From positions 34,388 to 98,387 of the forward strand of contig OENT01000558.1 of NCBI GenBank assembly GCA_900239685.1: a stretch of 64,000 bases of DNA, given 5' to 3'. The stretch comes from Rotaria macrura (taxonomy: Eukaryota; Rotifera; Eurotatoria; Philodinida; Philodinidae). Every line of letters starts with the position of its first letter. Within the stretch, counting starts at the first letter, position 1. Below the pieces are notes generated by a model. The model was not told where the DNA came from. It did no database searches and saw only the letters and a program-made list of their open reading frames with translations. This document shows, piece after piece, positions 27,401 through 41,341 of this stretch. The position numbers and the translations under genes were made by a program.

Positions 27401-30400
27401 TATGAATTCTGCATAAGTCGAGAAATATCCGAAGCTACGTCTTATGACTACACTTCTAGAGACGCATGAACAGATAGATTAATCGTTTGTAGTTCATCAC
27501 TCGTTCAATTTAGAAAAGTAGATGTTCTTGGTATGTAAATTTTATGAAAACGAACTACAAGTTGCATCCAAACATGACTATTGATTTTTGATCGCTTCTT
27601 CAAATTTAATTCAGAGAAAATATTCGAGTCTTAAATTCGAAAGATGTGCATGGTTAGTATTGAATTTTGCGTCAGACGTTTCTCGTCAATAGTTAACACT
27701 TGAAAATGTAAACACAAAATCTTTGAGAATTCCCTTTTTGTTTTGTTCTCATACAGACAGCATGATATTTTAGATTTAGAATTTGATTTGATTTGCACGA
27801 TAAACAAAAATGATCAGATATTTTTTGTTTGTTTCTATACTAACAACTAAGAAAAGATATTTGTATACATATGTATGTTTTTTCTTTAAAAAAAAATGAA
27901 TTTAGACTTGATCGAAGCAAAAACAACTGGTTGCTTTGATCTATTAGATGAAGAAAGTAAATTACCAACGCCACGAGTTGAACATTTTACAAATGAAGTT
28001 CATCATCGTAATAAAGGCCATCCAAGAATTGATGTATGAAGAATTATTTGAGAAATATATGTAAACAGTTTATTAAAATTTAGGTTCCACGAAAATCAAA
28101 ATTACGTTCATCACGTGAATTACGTGATGATGAAGGTTTTCTTATTCAACATTTTGCTGGTGCTGTTGTCTATTCAACAGTAGGACTTCTGTTTTTTAAG
28201 ATATTGAATTTTATTTTTACTTATTCTATATTTCAGGCTCAATTTATTGATAAAAATAATGATGCTTTACATGCGTCTCTTCTAAATCTTGTTCAAGAAT
28301 GTAAAAATACTTTTATAAAAGCGCTATTCGCAAAATTACCTGAATTGGAACAATCAGCAGGCAAATTAAATTTTATTTCGGTCGGTTCGAAATTTCGTTC
28401 ACAATTAAGTGAACTTATGAATAAATTACGAAGTACCGTAAGTGAATTCAATAATTTTTAAATCTTAGAAAAGAGAAAACGATTGCATTCTGTTTAAGAA
28501 GACATTCTGAAATGAACTAGCTTGAATATTGTATTCTTTGTCATTTTATTTTTAAATAATTCTATTCTTTGACCGCAAAACATTGTTCCTTGTGAATGAG
28601 ATTCTCCTAAGAAAACAATTATTGATACATCTAGGACACATACTAAATTTAAATGTCAATCAATAGTTTCGGGTTGTTTTGAAAGTTAGTATGAATCGAT
28701 GGTAAGAACTTTTTATGACCATATATATTTAACTCTAAGCATGGCTTTTATAGCGTACATAAAGAGTAGGATAATGATTTTTTTTCATTCTATTTTACGT
28801 TTCCCTAGTGATACTTCTCACGTAGATATGAAATAGATATTGTTCATAATTTTCTAAAACTTTAATCGTCAACTTTATGACGATCAAAGTTGAGAATCTC
28901 TTTCAAGTAATCGTTTACTATATGACGTATTGATTTGTATTACTGGTTTTGTTCATTCCTTTGGCTTGCTATCTATCGACGATGTGAAGAACGTTTTTTT
29001 CATTTTTACATTTTAGGGTATCAGTTTTATTCGTTGTATTAAACCAAATCTGAAAATGGTTCCGAACTTATTTGAAGGTGGTCAAATATTAAGTCAACTT
29101 CAATGTAGTGGTATGTCAAAAACAATACAAGCATAAGAAACATTTATAGACTTGTTTCTTTTGTTTCCTATGATCTAGGTATGGTATCAGTATTAGCTTT
29201 GATGCAACAAGGTTTTCCATCACGTACTCAATTCTCTGAATTATATTCAATGTATAAATCGTATCTACCAGCTGAATTAGCACGACTCGAACCACGTCTC
29301 TTTTGCAAGGCTCTATTCAAAGCTTTGAATCTACGTGATGCAGATTTTAAATTTGGTTTAACAAAAGTTTTTTTTCGTCCGGGAAAATTTGCTGAATTCG
29401 ATCAAATCATGAAGTCTGATCCACAAAATTTAGCTTCGCTTATTTCAAAAGTTAAAAAATGGCTCTTATGGACAAGATGGAAAACAGCTCAATGGTGTGC
29501 CTTATCAGTTATCAAACGTAAATTCTACATAAGACATAAGAAAAAGAAACTTTCTATTTCTCTTCTTGATTATTTCTAGTTAAAAATAAAATTCTCTATC
29601 GACGTAAATGTTTAATCGATATTCAACGGCATGTTCGCATGCATTTAGTTTACAAACTTTATGCACCAAGGTACGAACAATGACTTCTATTACAATACTA
29701 GAATGTTGATATATTTCTTTTTCATAGAATTCGAGGTTTAGTTAAAGCTAAAGCATTACATGAACAGGTTGCTTCAATGGAAACAATTGCTGCTCAAATG
29801 AAATCAAATAAAGAACGAATATATGAAAAGATACATCAATTAAAACAACGTGTCGACCAATTGATTCATGATATTACAGTATGTCTTTACGAAAGTGCAA
29901 CTAAAATTCGAGATCTATTTGATAAGTTATTCTTGCAAATGAATAATGAACTTGTACATCTCTGACCCTATGAACGATATGCAAACTCTATAATGATAGC
30001 AATCATCACTCAAGAAGAGAAAGAAAAAAAATTCATGTACTAAAATGCTATCATACGATGCATACTAACAAGTAGACATCATCACAGTTGTAGCTATTTA
30101 AAATAAAATGGAACAATATTAGACAACATATGTTGATTAAAATATTTCCATGATTAAACAATTAGACAAAAGAGGAATAAAAGACTCATTTTGTACAGCT
30201 GACTAGGCGTTTGGAAATCATTTCCATAAAAAGAACATATGCCATCAGTCCCCGATGGTGCCTGTACAAGAGTTAAGTTTTAGTTTACATTAATATTCAT
30301 GAGATGCTACATGTCATATGTAAATATATGATAACACATGCATCTTTGGCAAGGTTGCACACTAATGATGTAATCATTTTTGACATGAATATCATCTCGT

Positions 30401-33400
30401 TCAATTGTAAACAATCGTCAAAGACAATTCTTAAACCATAGAAACAAAAGCCTGATATTGATACGATGAATGTGGTTTTAATTATTTCAGAAAAATAGTT
30501 GTTCATATTCTCGAACTGATCAACAAAGCATTGATAATCAGTCAAGAATCCTTTAAAAACAATCTTGATAGAAACATAGAATCGTTGAGAAATATTCATT
30601 CTTTCATTTCATTGTATTTGTTATAGATTTTACCTGTTACGCAATAAATTTTATCGACAATTCTATTATCGAGCTTCTGAAGCATTCGTTCATAATTTTT
30701 AAATCGAGAGTTGAGTTAATCACTAGAAATATGAAAAAAGTTCTCATACGCATCAGATATATTTTCTTAAATAGGAATAATTGAAAGATAGCACTAGTTT
30801 TCTACTGAAGGCCACCAACCCGTCCTCCTAGAGGAAGCCGATGTTCGTCAAAACAAGTTGAAATGCAGATAAATCCATGGGAAAATAGTCTGAGGATTAC
30901 GTTTTCAGAAACAGTACGACTTGTCATGTAATAGGTAGTTTTTAGCCAAAACTTTTCATAGATGGGTTTTTCAGATAGAACGGAAAATGTTTTTATTTGG
31001 TTTTCCTCTGCTTATGGTTTTGTAATCGTGTATTCAAAAGTTCTCGGGAGATCTTCATTCAATGCATTTCAGTTTTTTTTTATTTGAAAGATCGTGTGAA
31101 GATGCAAGGCATGACATTATCCGTATTTTTTAAATTAAGTTTGTTTTTATTATATAATTATACAGTCACTTATATAGAAATTGCCGCCAATTTTCAGGGT
31201 CCTCAGCTTGTCAATTTTTTTCCACATATAAACTAAGAATTTAGAAGAAAAAGAATGACGACATGTCTTGCATCTTGACAAGTTCTTTCAAACAAAACAA
31301 ATTAAGTGCATGCAATGAAGACTCACCAAGAACTTTTGGATGCCATCTTACCTACTTTTCACTCTGATTTGGTGAATATTTCTCTTCAATATCATGACCT
31401 AGAATTGGATTTTTCCCCATAGTATCTTCACTATAGCCTCAATATATACTGAAAATTTCATGACATCTGCACCTACTTGGACCAAGATCATATGAAAAGA
31501 AAAAGTCACAATGAAGACGTTTCTTCGATGTGATAAGAATCTATGTCAAAATAATTTTGTTTCCTAATCGTATGTAGAGACCATGCTAAAGTAACTGAAA
31601 AAGAAATTCATTACCTACAGTTGAAATCCTTATGTAAAATGTCAATTTTCTGCTTTCACTCTTATTCTTACTCTCACCAAGACGGTTTTCAACTACTTAA
31701 AATTCTCTTACGATTGTGATACTAATTGGAAAAATAAAACAATCTATTCATATCTTATCTAGAATACTCGTATGACGGCAACACAAATTGATACGGCATA
31801 TAATGAGCTACTTTCGTCCATTGATCGTGAATTTCGTCGTTTGAAACAAGTACATGCTGAACAAGAAATGAAAGACGAACAAGGACGTTTGGAAAAGATT
31901 CAAGTAAATATATCATACGTCGATTTTAATGAATTAAAAAAAAATAAGATTTACAAAAATAAAACAACTTTAGAGGGAACTTAAACATGAAAAACATAAA
32001 AAAGCCGATGAAGATAAACGTTCAGATCGAGAAAAGGACGAATCTCAACAGTAAATATTTAATAAATCTTCCCGCTCTCTCTTTCAAGTTTGTTAATTCT
32101 AATTATAGACTTTCTTTGATTACACAACGACGTAGAGAATCTGAACAATTGAACGGAAAAATTACAGCTGAAGAATCTCGACGTCAAGTGCGAACGAAAT
32201 ATCTTTCTTTAAATCGATTAACATGACTCTTTTTCATTGTTCCTATTTTCAGAAAGAACGTGACGCAGAAGAATTAGCTCAAGAAGCGTTTTTCGCAGAA
32301 ATGAACGAACGTGAACGTCGTGATTATGATTTAGCACGGCGTCTTGCTTCAGAGACAGGTGGTGAAGCTGATTCACCACATTTAATGCGAACACGCCGGC
32401 CGCCTGTTAATCCAAAGTATGATTTAAGTAAACATACATATGCACAATTACGTGATCTTATAAATACATCTTGTGGTAAAACTTTACAAACAAAAATTAA
32501 ACAATTCGCAATTCAATTTACTTTTTTGACTATTGTAGATATCGAATTACTGGATGCATGTCGTGAAGAATTTCATCGTCGTTTGAAAGTTTACCATGCA
32601 TGGAAGTTAAAAAATCGAAAAGGCAAAAATCCATCAGCTCCCATTAGCGCTAATGATGATATGGATCAAGAACGAGCACCGAGAGATGTTCTCAGTAATG
32701 GTAAATATTATATCTTAGTATACGAACGTAACTCGCATACGAATTTAATCCACAGGGGATATCGTAAATATATTTACCATACAAAAAACTTCAGTATCTT
32801 CATATCGATTCGATGAATCGTGCTCATTTTTCTCCGATACAAGAGAACACTCTAGAAAACTTTTTTCATATCAAAACTGTCGTTAGATGCTCTTTTGATC
32901 TATGACTTTTCCAAAAAACACAGTAAAGTGAGATTTAAAATTTTGGTAAAAGTCATCTCTGTCTAAACAGTAGAAACGCTTTAACGAATATTGACAAATA
33001 TTGTTTCAGAAAAATCTGAACTGCCGATTTTTTAATGAAGATTTTTTAAACTCCTACAGTAGCTGTCCATGGAGAAACTGAACATTTCTGAAGTGACCTG
33101 TACTACCGGAGCTAAAAAATAAGCCCGATTCATCGAATCGACATGGAGATATTGAGCTTTTGTATCTTACATATTTTAATGGTACAGCCTACCCTGTATT
33201 GATGAGAGTAAAAACCCGTTCGTAAGTTCACATGTAAGAATGATGATTATTATCTAAGCTACGTCACTTCCGTCAACTTATGGAGCAACGAAAAAAGGTG
33301 GACAAGCGGCTACAGCAAGTGCTAAACCCAAAACCGGTGGTAGTGGTAAAGCTGGTGAACAACGATTTTTTCGCATTCCTTTTGTTCGTCCCAACGAACA

Positions 33401-33799
33401 AAATCGTAATGAACCTGGTGAACAAACGAAGAAAGGCTGGTGGTATGCTCATTTCAATGGTAAATTTCATATCTTGTGTTTTGTCGATGTGCAACGATGA
33501 AATTCCTTTTCTTTCAGACAAATGGATTGCACGTCAAATGGAAATTCATCCAAATAGAAAACCAGTTTTACTGGTTGCAGGTTTCTTTGATTCTATAGAT
33601 TTGTTTCTGTTCTATTTTCTTCCTAAATTCATGTATTGTTTTCATTGCCATAGGTGTTGATGATATGAATATGTGTGAATTAAGTTTAGATGAGACAGGT
33701 TTATTATCAAAGAAAGGTGCTGAAATACTCGAAAAAGATTTTGAACAAGAATGGCTTAAACATGGTGGTCGTGAATATTTAAAGAAAAACATGAACTAA
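21407..33799 (+). CDS. MYO6: Myosin VI (minus-end-directed actin motor)
   Basis: Twenty-eight exons: 21407-21529, 21598-21664, 21730-21802, 21867-21996, 24443-24517, 24582-24671, 24745-24774, 24831-24898, 24962-25126, 25187-25267, 26229-26560, 26623-26820, 26875-26999, 27906-28033, 28084-28179, 28237-28437, 29017-29110, 29179-29517, 29580-29670, 29728-29878, 31763-31903, 31974-32050, 32109-32187, 32253-32475, 32539-32700, 33259-33459, 33518-33580, 33654-33799. Total about 1249 residues, near the ~1,285 of human MYO6. Order: SH3-like N-terminus, P-loop GESGAGKT, switch-1 [10 protein letters not shown], switch-2 DIAGFEYF, converter, insert-2/IQ region (WCALSVIK), charged coiled coil, then a cargo-binding tail with the WWY motif in KGWWYAHFN. 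It moves vesicles and anchors membranes toward actin minus ends. Exon 3 is one base short of keeping frame (see findings). Confidence 0.95.
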
Positions 33800-34062
33800 G
33801 TCAACTCAAAATATTTTATTCAATTAGTTCCAAGATATCATTAAATATTATTCTCTCTACAAATATGTAGTGAAGAACATCGATTTTTATTTGTGCTAAA
33901 ATTTCTCTCTCTCTATTAACGTCCAATTCTCATTGTGATGATCTATTTATATTTCTTCTCGTTTTTTTCTTCTGATTTTTTTAAATATCTGAGAATTGAA
34001 AGAAAATCTCTTTCTTCTCTTAGTTTCATTTTTATTTAATCTTTTAAGTTCTATTTCATATA

Positions 34063-34118
34063 AATAAAGAAATTTATTTTATTTCAGATGCATTAAAAGA
34101 GAAAGTCTAAAAGCAACT
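34063..34118 (+). promoter_or_regulatory. Poly(A) signal next to splice-acceptor-like site between MYO6 and SEC63
   Basis: AATAAA at 34063-34068 is followed by a T-rich tract and TTTATTTCAG ending at 34087, then 31 nt to the SEC63 ATG. That is the spacing expected where an upstream transcript is polyadenylated and the downstream one receives a spliced leader, a process reported in bdelloid rotifers. It could equally be the acceptor of an ordinary 5' UTR intron. Confidence 0.45.
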
Positions 34119-37100
34119 ATGGGTGGAATGAAATTTGAAGTCAGTTGAAAATATATCTCGATGTTAGATGGGTTTTTCTAAAAAATTGATGTTCATAAAT
34201 TTTCTTTTAGTACGATGAAAGTGGAGGGAAGTTCTACTATTTTCTTCTCTCCGTTTATGGATTGATTCTTTTACCGGCAACATACTGGCTATGGCCTAAA
34301 GCAGAAAGAAGAAGTAAATGTATCGAATAGTTAATGATGGATTTCTAAATTACTCACTTTTTATATAGAAGCTGTGCCACATCCTGAAGATACGTCTAAT
34401 TTCACACCATGCCGACAAAAACATCAATTGTTGCATGCGAACGAACCTAGTCGAAGGCGACGAGCAGTAATAGTGTAAGAATTATTTTCAACGTACGAAA
34501 TGTACAATGAAAGCATCACAGAAGAAAATATCTATTGAACTAATTACAATAGATTAATCATTCGGATTGGAGAACAATAGAATCTGTCTGTATGAACATT
34601 ACGAATGTTACAAGTACTTACGTCAGCTTTAGAACACCTATCGATATCGGCCTTTGTTTTACTTCAGGCACTGCCGAGATGCAACTCTTCTTATTCAGAA
34701 TAACGAGTACTTATCCATTGTCAAAACTATGGCAATAGATTTCTTATACATTTCAATCTCTATCCATACTTTATTGTACGCAAAATCTGGTTACCATCAG
34801 AAGTGAAATAGTGATGCTCGTTGGCAAGTTTAGAATGCTTGCATTTACCACAAAGAAAAAGAAGGCTTCGTCTTCCTGATAGTAAATATCCGATAATGTT
34901 TGCATAGTTTTCGTTCAGCTGAATTCTATAATTTAAGTAGATGACAGAATCTCGTTCTCTTTCTCATAAGATGCATCGTCAAATTTTCAACAAACTTCTA
35001 TTTGTCTTCATCTGAACGAAAGGAGTCTATAGGATTTTTATTATTTATCTATACTCAAATGCTGGGCAACACAAATAGTGTACATATCTAGTACTACGAG
35101 GCATGAATATCATCATCCGAAACGTTTTCGTCGTTGTCAACACTAATAGCAATTCAAATAGTGAAACCAGTTGAGCATGTCATGTCTGACAAGAATTTTC
35201 AAAGATGAAAATTCTATTAACAGAATTCAGAATGATGCAACAAACCATTGTCTCATAATAAAATACTCGGTATGTGCAATTCTCTAAAGGTACAAAATGT
35301 ACAACCGGACGAAAGATTCATACAATCCTGCGCACTTTTAAATAACAATTAATTTTTATTTGTAATTGATTTTCTTGCAGAGATGCGCTGCTTGTAGAAT
35401 CTTTCGTGTTGAAAATGCAAATGTTTCTGCGTGTTTACGACGGCGGGAGGAGTAGAGGGACAGTATTGGGAATTAGTTTTTTGGAGATATCGACTGCTTG
35501 AAAATGGTTTATTTCACAAGAGCCTGTATTCAAACTCATATAACAGAATGGGAGTGTTAGCATCATTTCGATGAATAATTGTAGAAAATTAGAAGATCTG
35601 AAAAACGTTCTGTTTGAGTTTAGCAAGAACAAACTCAACCGTATAAAATATATTAGATAGAAAATTTCATAAAAAATAAAATCGGAATTCCTACCTGAAC
35701 ATGAGACGTACAGATTAGATGTCATTGTACTTACGTCGTTCTCATCTACGTATATATACAGTATTATTACGATAAAACGCAATCATTTTTTTTTCTATTT
35801 TTTTTAGTAAAATTGGTTTACTTCTAGCATGGGTTATTTTACTAGTTCTTGCTTATCGTGTATCGTTAATTGAAATCGAACATAAAGAATACGATCCATT
35901 TGCAGTATTGGATGTTGATCGAGTATGTTTACTTGTGTTACTATTCGATATGTAGTTCTAGATAACGACAATGTCTTTTGTTTTCTTCTAGGAAGCAACC
36001 ATTGCCGAAATAAAACGAGCCTATCGTGATCTAAGTAAGAAACATCATCCTGATCGTGGTGGAGATCCAGAAATGTTTGTAAGTAAAACGAACAAACAAT
36101 TGAAATAGAAAATAGTAGATCAAATTTCAGATTTCCTTTATTTTGAGCACAAAAATATTTCAGAATTTTCTTACCCACTGAGATCACATGGATTGACATT
36201 GACCATAAAATGCAATATAACTTCACTCAATTTTTCCCAAAGAGAAAAAAAAGAAACCAAAACCCTTCGGCACAGATCTCAAATAGTGTCATGTATTTTC
36301 ATTTAAAACTATGATTTCATTGAGCATATTTTCTCTGTTTGTTGAACCGATCGACTGTCGTTGCACTTAGATCTGTGTGTTTCGATTGCTTCGATATCGA
36401 AATTTTTTTTTTGTAACTTCTTTTTATATTTTATAGAAAGAAATAGCCAAAGCTTATAAAACATTGACTGATGAAGAAGCTAAAGAGAATTGGCAAAAAT
36501 ATGGAAATCCCGATGGACCAGGAGGTTTGTAGAAATGATTCTTGTTTTCTTTTGAAAATATAAAATTTCATTTGACTTTTGTTTTTCTCAATATTAGTAA
36601 CGCATTTTGGTATTGCTCTACCTAAGTGGTTGGTTGATCATCAAAATTCTATATTTGTTCTTTTGGTGTATGCTGGTATTTTTATGATTGTTCTCCCTGT
36701 TATAATTGTATGTTCATAAGAAGAAGAAATTTTCTACGACAGACTATGTTTTTATTCTAATTCAAAGTGCATTTGGTGGCAAAAATCTGCTCGTTATTCA
36801 GGTGATCAAGTTTTAATCGATACAACACAGCTCTATTGGGTATTTTTAACTAAAACAGCATCAATCATCGTCAAACGTAAGTTAATCGAATGGAATTAGT
36901 TGAATGTGATTCGTATGTATATATGTTCAAACCTACATGACGGTATACGATGATGATTTTGTTTTCATTATATCTGTCAATCCTCTGAATAAAATTCTTT
37001 TGATGAATGTGAAACTCTGAGTATACCGGCGATTGAAAATTATAAAGTTCTCTCTTGTTTATTTTTACTCTACTCATTTGTTTTCCTAGGTGCCATTATG

Positions 37101-40100
37101 ATTCTTAGTGCATCAAGAGAATTCGATCGAAATCGTAATCCACTTATTGTTGATCGATTAAGTGACAATGTTGAATTACCAAAGGTTTGTTTGTTTGTTT
37201 TGCAAAAATCGAAGACAATCGATAGATAATATCGATGTCGTATTATTTTAGTTATTTCGTGAATTACCTGATGTACAAGAAAAAACAAAAGAAAGACCAT
37301 TTCAATTACCATATTGCTTAAAAGCACGTACACTTCTTCATGCACATCTTCAACGGTTGAATGAGTTAAGCGAAAATCTTGAAAGCGGTATAGTTAGAAA
37401 ACTTGAAAAATCATTTGTTTTATATATTCCATTAATTAGATAAACGTTATGTTGTTAAAAAAGCACCAACCTTAATTAATGAAATGATTAATATTGAAGC
37501 TCAACTTGTTGCTTTGGGACATGCTGGAAGATGTGAGAAGATATATTTTTAATTTAGAATCACATACATATATGTGTAAAAATGCATGCATATTAATTCA
37601 TTGTGTATTTTTTTATTCTAGTGAGAAATCCTCCTCGTCTTGATACAATTGAACATACAATGAAATTATCACCAATGATCATACAAGCATTGTGGTATAC
37701 AAAAAGTCCACTACTTCAATTACCACATATAACTGAAAATCAATTAAGATTTTTTGAAACAAAAAAAGTATGAAACTTTTTTCTTCATCATTATACGAAG
37801 AGATAAGTCGGGACGACGATTATGATAAAAGTATTTCTCTCCATTCCTATATTCTTCATTGACTAATTGAATTACTAAAAGAAGAATTTGAAATTTAAGA
37901 CGACTCGTCCACTGTATAATAAGAGAGAGCTCTGGATATACGTTATCGTGGACTATCTAATGAATTATTCTATTGTGACGCCACTGATCAATAAACCTAT
38001 GTAAAGATGGTCCCGACAATAAGATCAAAAAGGTAGGATTCGTTAATCAATACGTAAAAGTGATTGAAAATATTTTCTCCTTTACTCACCCACCCACACA
38101 CACACTGTTACCCTTCGGAGAATATATATCGAACTTCTATATCCACTAATAAGAACCATTCCATCACGAAACAATTCCGATATTCCTCATCATCTAACAG
38201 GCGCTAGTACTTGTCCTGTCAAAATCAGACGTTCTTCTGTTATGACTAACTTTGATTGATTGATAATTGTTCTTTAATTTAACATGTAAACTAAGTACAT
38301 ACGTACTAATTAATTTTTTTTAGCGAACAATCAAATCGATACGACAATTTGCAGCCATGGAAGATGAAGAACGACGTTCAATGTTACGTAGTATTACCGA
38401 CGAACAGTATGATGACATCATTAATGTTCTTTCTATTTATCCACATTTAACAATGAATGTAAAATGTGGAGGTAGTTTATTTTTTAATTTATTTATTCGA
38501 CCGAAACAATAAGATTAAATATTTCGTTTTCTCTAGTATTCGATGATGAAGACGAACATATCATAACTACAGGTGCTGTAGTGACATTGACAGTACATTT
38601 ACAACGTGAAAATATGTCAAATGTTTTTAATAAAGAAATCGGTTCTAATACGGCAACTGCTATAAACTCGATTGATTATGAAGCAAACGAAGAGCAACCT
38701 GATGATAAAGAAAATCGAGAGAAGGTAAAAATGAAAAGAAAGCTATGTGCTTTTTCCTTAAGACAAATACTTCAAATTTTATGACTCTTTTTATTTCGTA
38801 GAATAATGAAGTATCGAAAACAGCTGCAGCAGCACCAAAAGGTTGGAATAATAAGTCGGATAAGAAGAAAAAAACAAAAAAGAAAGGACAAGCAGCAGCA
38901 TCGAAAACGAGCAATAATTCATCGAATAAACAATTAACGACAACGACGAGCACTAAAAACCAAGCCAAAGGAACAGGAAAAGATTCGAGTGGTGCGTTTT
39001 TTCTTTTTCTAATTATTTCAATCAAATCTAAAAAGGAAAACATCAAAGGTGTCAACAATAATTTTCGACATCAAATCAATACAATTGAACAATCATTATC
39101 TTTCAAATAGACTATCATAAACAGAGCGATGTGTAGAAGGGCTATAGACGACAGAAATTGTATGTGTGAGAGGAAGAAGAGAGAAAGAAAAGTAAAGTAT
39201 CCAGTAAAAAACTTTCAATTTCGGCAACATCTTTCTAATCAACATTTTTACTCATCGTTCTTCTCTCCAACCTTCATGACCTTAGACACACCTGTATATG
39301 TACTGGCAAGTATCAACGAAAAGAAAAGAAAAAACTGAAAGCTCTCTCTTACATAATGCTAATTTTCATTTGATAAGACATTGAATACGTTTCTTGATTA
39401 TTTTTAGATGACGATTCATCGAAACATTCTGATGGTAATTAAATTGAAAACGAAATAAAGACGAAGAAATAAAAAAGATATACATTGTCTGTATCTGATT
39501 TAGAATCTCCATCAACATTACGTCAACGCCATGAACCATCCAAAGAAGAAATAAATAATAGTGACAATGAAAATAATGAAGAAGAAAATCCAACAACTAG
39601 TGTTAAAAGATCAAGAAAAAATTCCGATAATGATGCAGATACATTTCTTGAACGATTTCAACAACAACAACGTAAACGTGAAACATTAGAAACAAAAGCA
39701 AAAATTAGTCATCGTGTTTTCTGTCCATTTTTCCCAGAAGTATATCTAACGAACAAATAGACAGTACCATGTTTACTTTTTCTTTCTACAATATCGTTTT
39801 TAGATCAAACAAGAATGTTGGTGGTTATATGTTGCTGATAAAAAACATTATTCATTAATTAGTGCACCCGTCTATCTATGCACGTTAAAAGATAAAGAAG
39901 AAGTTGAAATCAGATTTTCCGCACCAAAAATACCTGGTCGTTATGTGTATTCAGTTATATTAAGATCTGATTCATATTTTGATGTTGATGTTATGGAAAA
40001 TCTTGCCGTAAGTTCAATTGAAATATATTGTCATGCTGATTATATGATAATGGTTTTTATTTCTTAATGTTTAGTTCGATGTACAAGCTGCTAAAGAAAT

Positions 40101-40206
40101 GGTTGATAATCATCCTCAATGGGACTTTAGTGATGAAGACGGAGCAGCGAACAATAAAGCTGAAGATGAAGAATTTGCCACCGAAAGTGACAGTGATGAT
40201 GAATAA
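34119..40206 (+). CDS. SEC63: SEC63, ER translocon J-domain subunit
   Basis: Nineteen exons: 34119-34139, 34211-34313, 34369-34474, 35808-35922, 35992-36078, 36437-36524, 36598-36707, 36768-36876, 37090-37184, 37252-37387, 37440-37532, 37622-37767, 38324-38471, 38537-38724, 38802-38991, 39408-39434, 39504-39739, 39804-40007, 40075-40206. Total 2334 nt, 777 residues, in frame. Two N-terminal membrane segments (FYYFLLSVYGLILLPATYW; IGLLLAWVILVLAYRV) precede a lumenal J domain with the HPD triad (KKHHPDRGG). A third membrane segment follows, then the cytosolic Sec63/Brl domain (SGDQVLIDTTQ; KSPLLQLPHI), a Lys-rich low-complexity linker, a second Brl part (ECWWLYVADKKHYSLIS) and an acidic tail (EDEEFATESDSDDE). 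It recruits BiP to Sec61 for post-translational import. Exon 1 codes only seven residues; exon 16 has 27 nt. Intron 3 is 1.3 kb. Confidence 0.95.
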
Positions 40207-40297
40207 ATTTGTATCGTTGTTGTTGTTATTCATATTCTCATTTATTATTTATATTATCTATTTATTCCATGGAAATGTTTTTCTTTTCAACGTGAAA

Positions 40298-40303
40298 AAT
40301 AAA
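40298..40303 (+). terminator. Poly(A) signal of SEC63
   Basis: AATAAA, 92 bp downstream of the SEC63 stop codon; the likely 3'-end signal of that transcript. Confidence 0.55.
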
Positions 40304-41341
40304 TATCTTACGTTGTCGTGCAATTCTTATTATTTTTTCGATGTAAGGGCATATTATCATTAGTTGGACATTTTAGAAAGATGAAGAAGAGCGTCTATCA
40401 TGCGGTTTATGTACTACAAATAGAAGGTTGAAGAGAATAAAAATAAAGGCAAAGAACATTACGATTCATTTTTTTCTTGCACTCGTGCGTGCAGAGATCA
40501 CCGATGAAAGACACGTTTTATGATTCTTAACGAACAGAAAATAAATTTATGTACTTGAAAAGCATGGATCAGAAACGTAGCTTATGTTTCTATGTGTTCT
40601 TCACTAACTCGTGGATGTATTCATTTGTTGATCATTGCCACAATTTTGTATTAGTATTTATTCCATTTTAAATAGTATCATTTTGTTATAGAAACATGCG
40701 GGGATATATCAGGGCATAGACAAGAAAAACGCCATGCATAAATATATTCAAAATAACTTTTTGTTCTTTTTCTTTACTTGTCAATATACGAAATGAAATC
40801 TATCGAAGAACTGTGATAGAAATATATACATGTTACAGCTTGAATAGGAACTGTATTTTCATGGAATGTTCCTATTTTCATTGATTAAATTTATGTACAT
40901 GTTTTTTAATGTCTGTTCGTTGGAAAGTAGCAAGAAAAAAAAATGCTAGCAATTTCTATACTTGTCTATTTCATTTTATGATTCTGTTGTTGAAGAGAAA
41001 AGAAAAGGGCAAAATAAAAATCTACTATTACCATTATCATTATATCGTGTCTCGTATGAAAAGGGTATCATTCTTGTGCATACCTGCATTGAAGGAAAGT
41101 CATTTATGATCTTTATCACCAACATTTCAGTTTCTTTTTTGTATTTTTCATTTCGGAATTTCGTCGTCATTTCATAATGGATTATGCAACATAAGAAGTT
41201 CTTTCTTTATCATCTACGACAACACCGTTAAAACATTCTAGTTTTATTTTTATTCTTTTAGCATCGAGTTTTGAATCGGTATAGAATTCACTGAGAAGTT
41301 CTTTTCCTTTCTTCGCATTGACTTCACTGTTATATTAACAT
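40304..41341. other. Intergenic, no gene recognised
   Basis: About 1 kb between the SEC63 3' end and the Na+/H+ exchanger start. It must contain the exchanger promoter. Overlapping short open frames here lack family resemblance. Confidence 0.55.

Noticed and set aside
29777-29965. Read-through of myosin VI exon 20 into a stop, giving a tail-less motor
   Set aside because: A good GT donor at 29879 joins in phase to a family-like exon at 31763, so the long form is preferred; an alternative short isoform remains possible.
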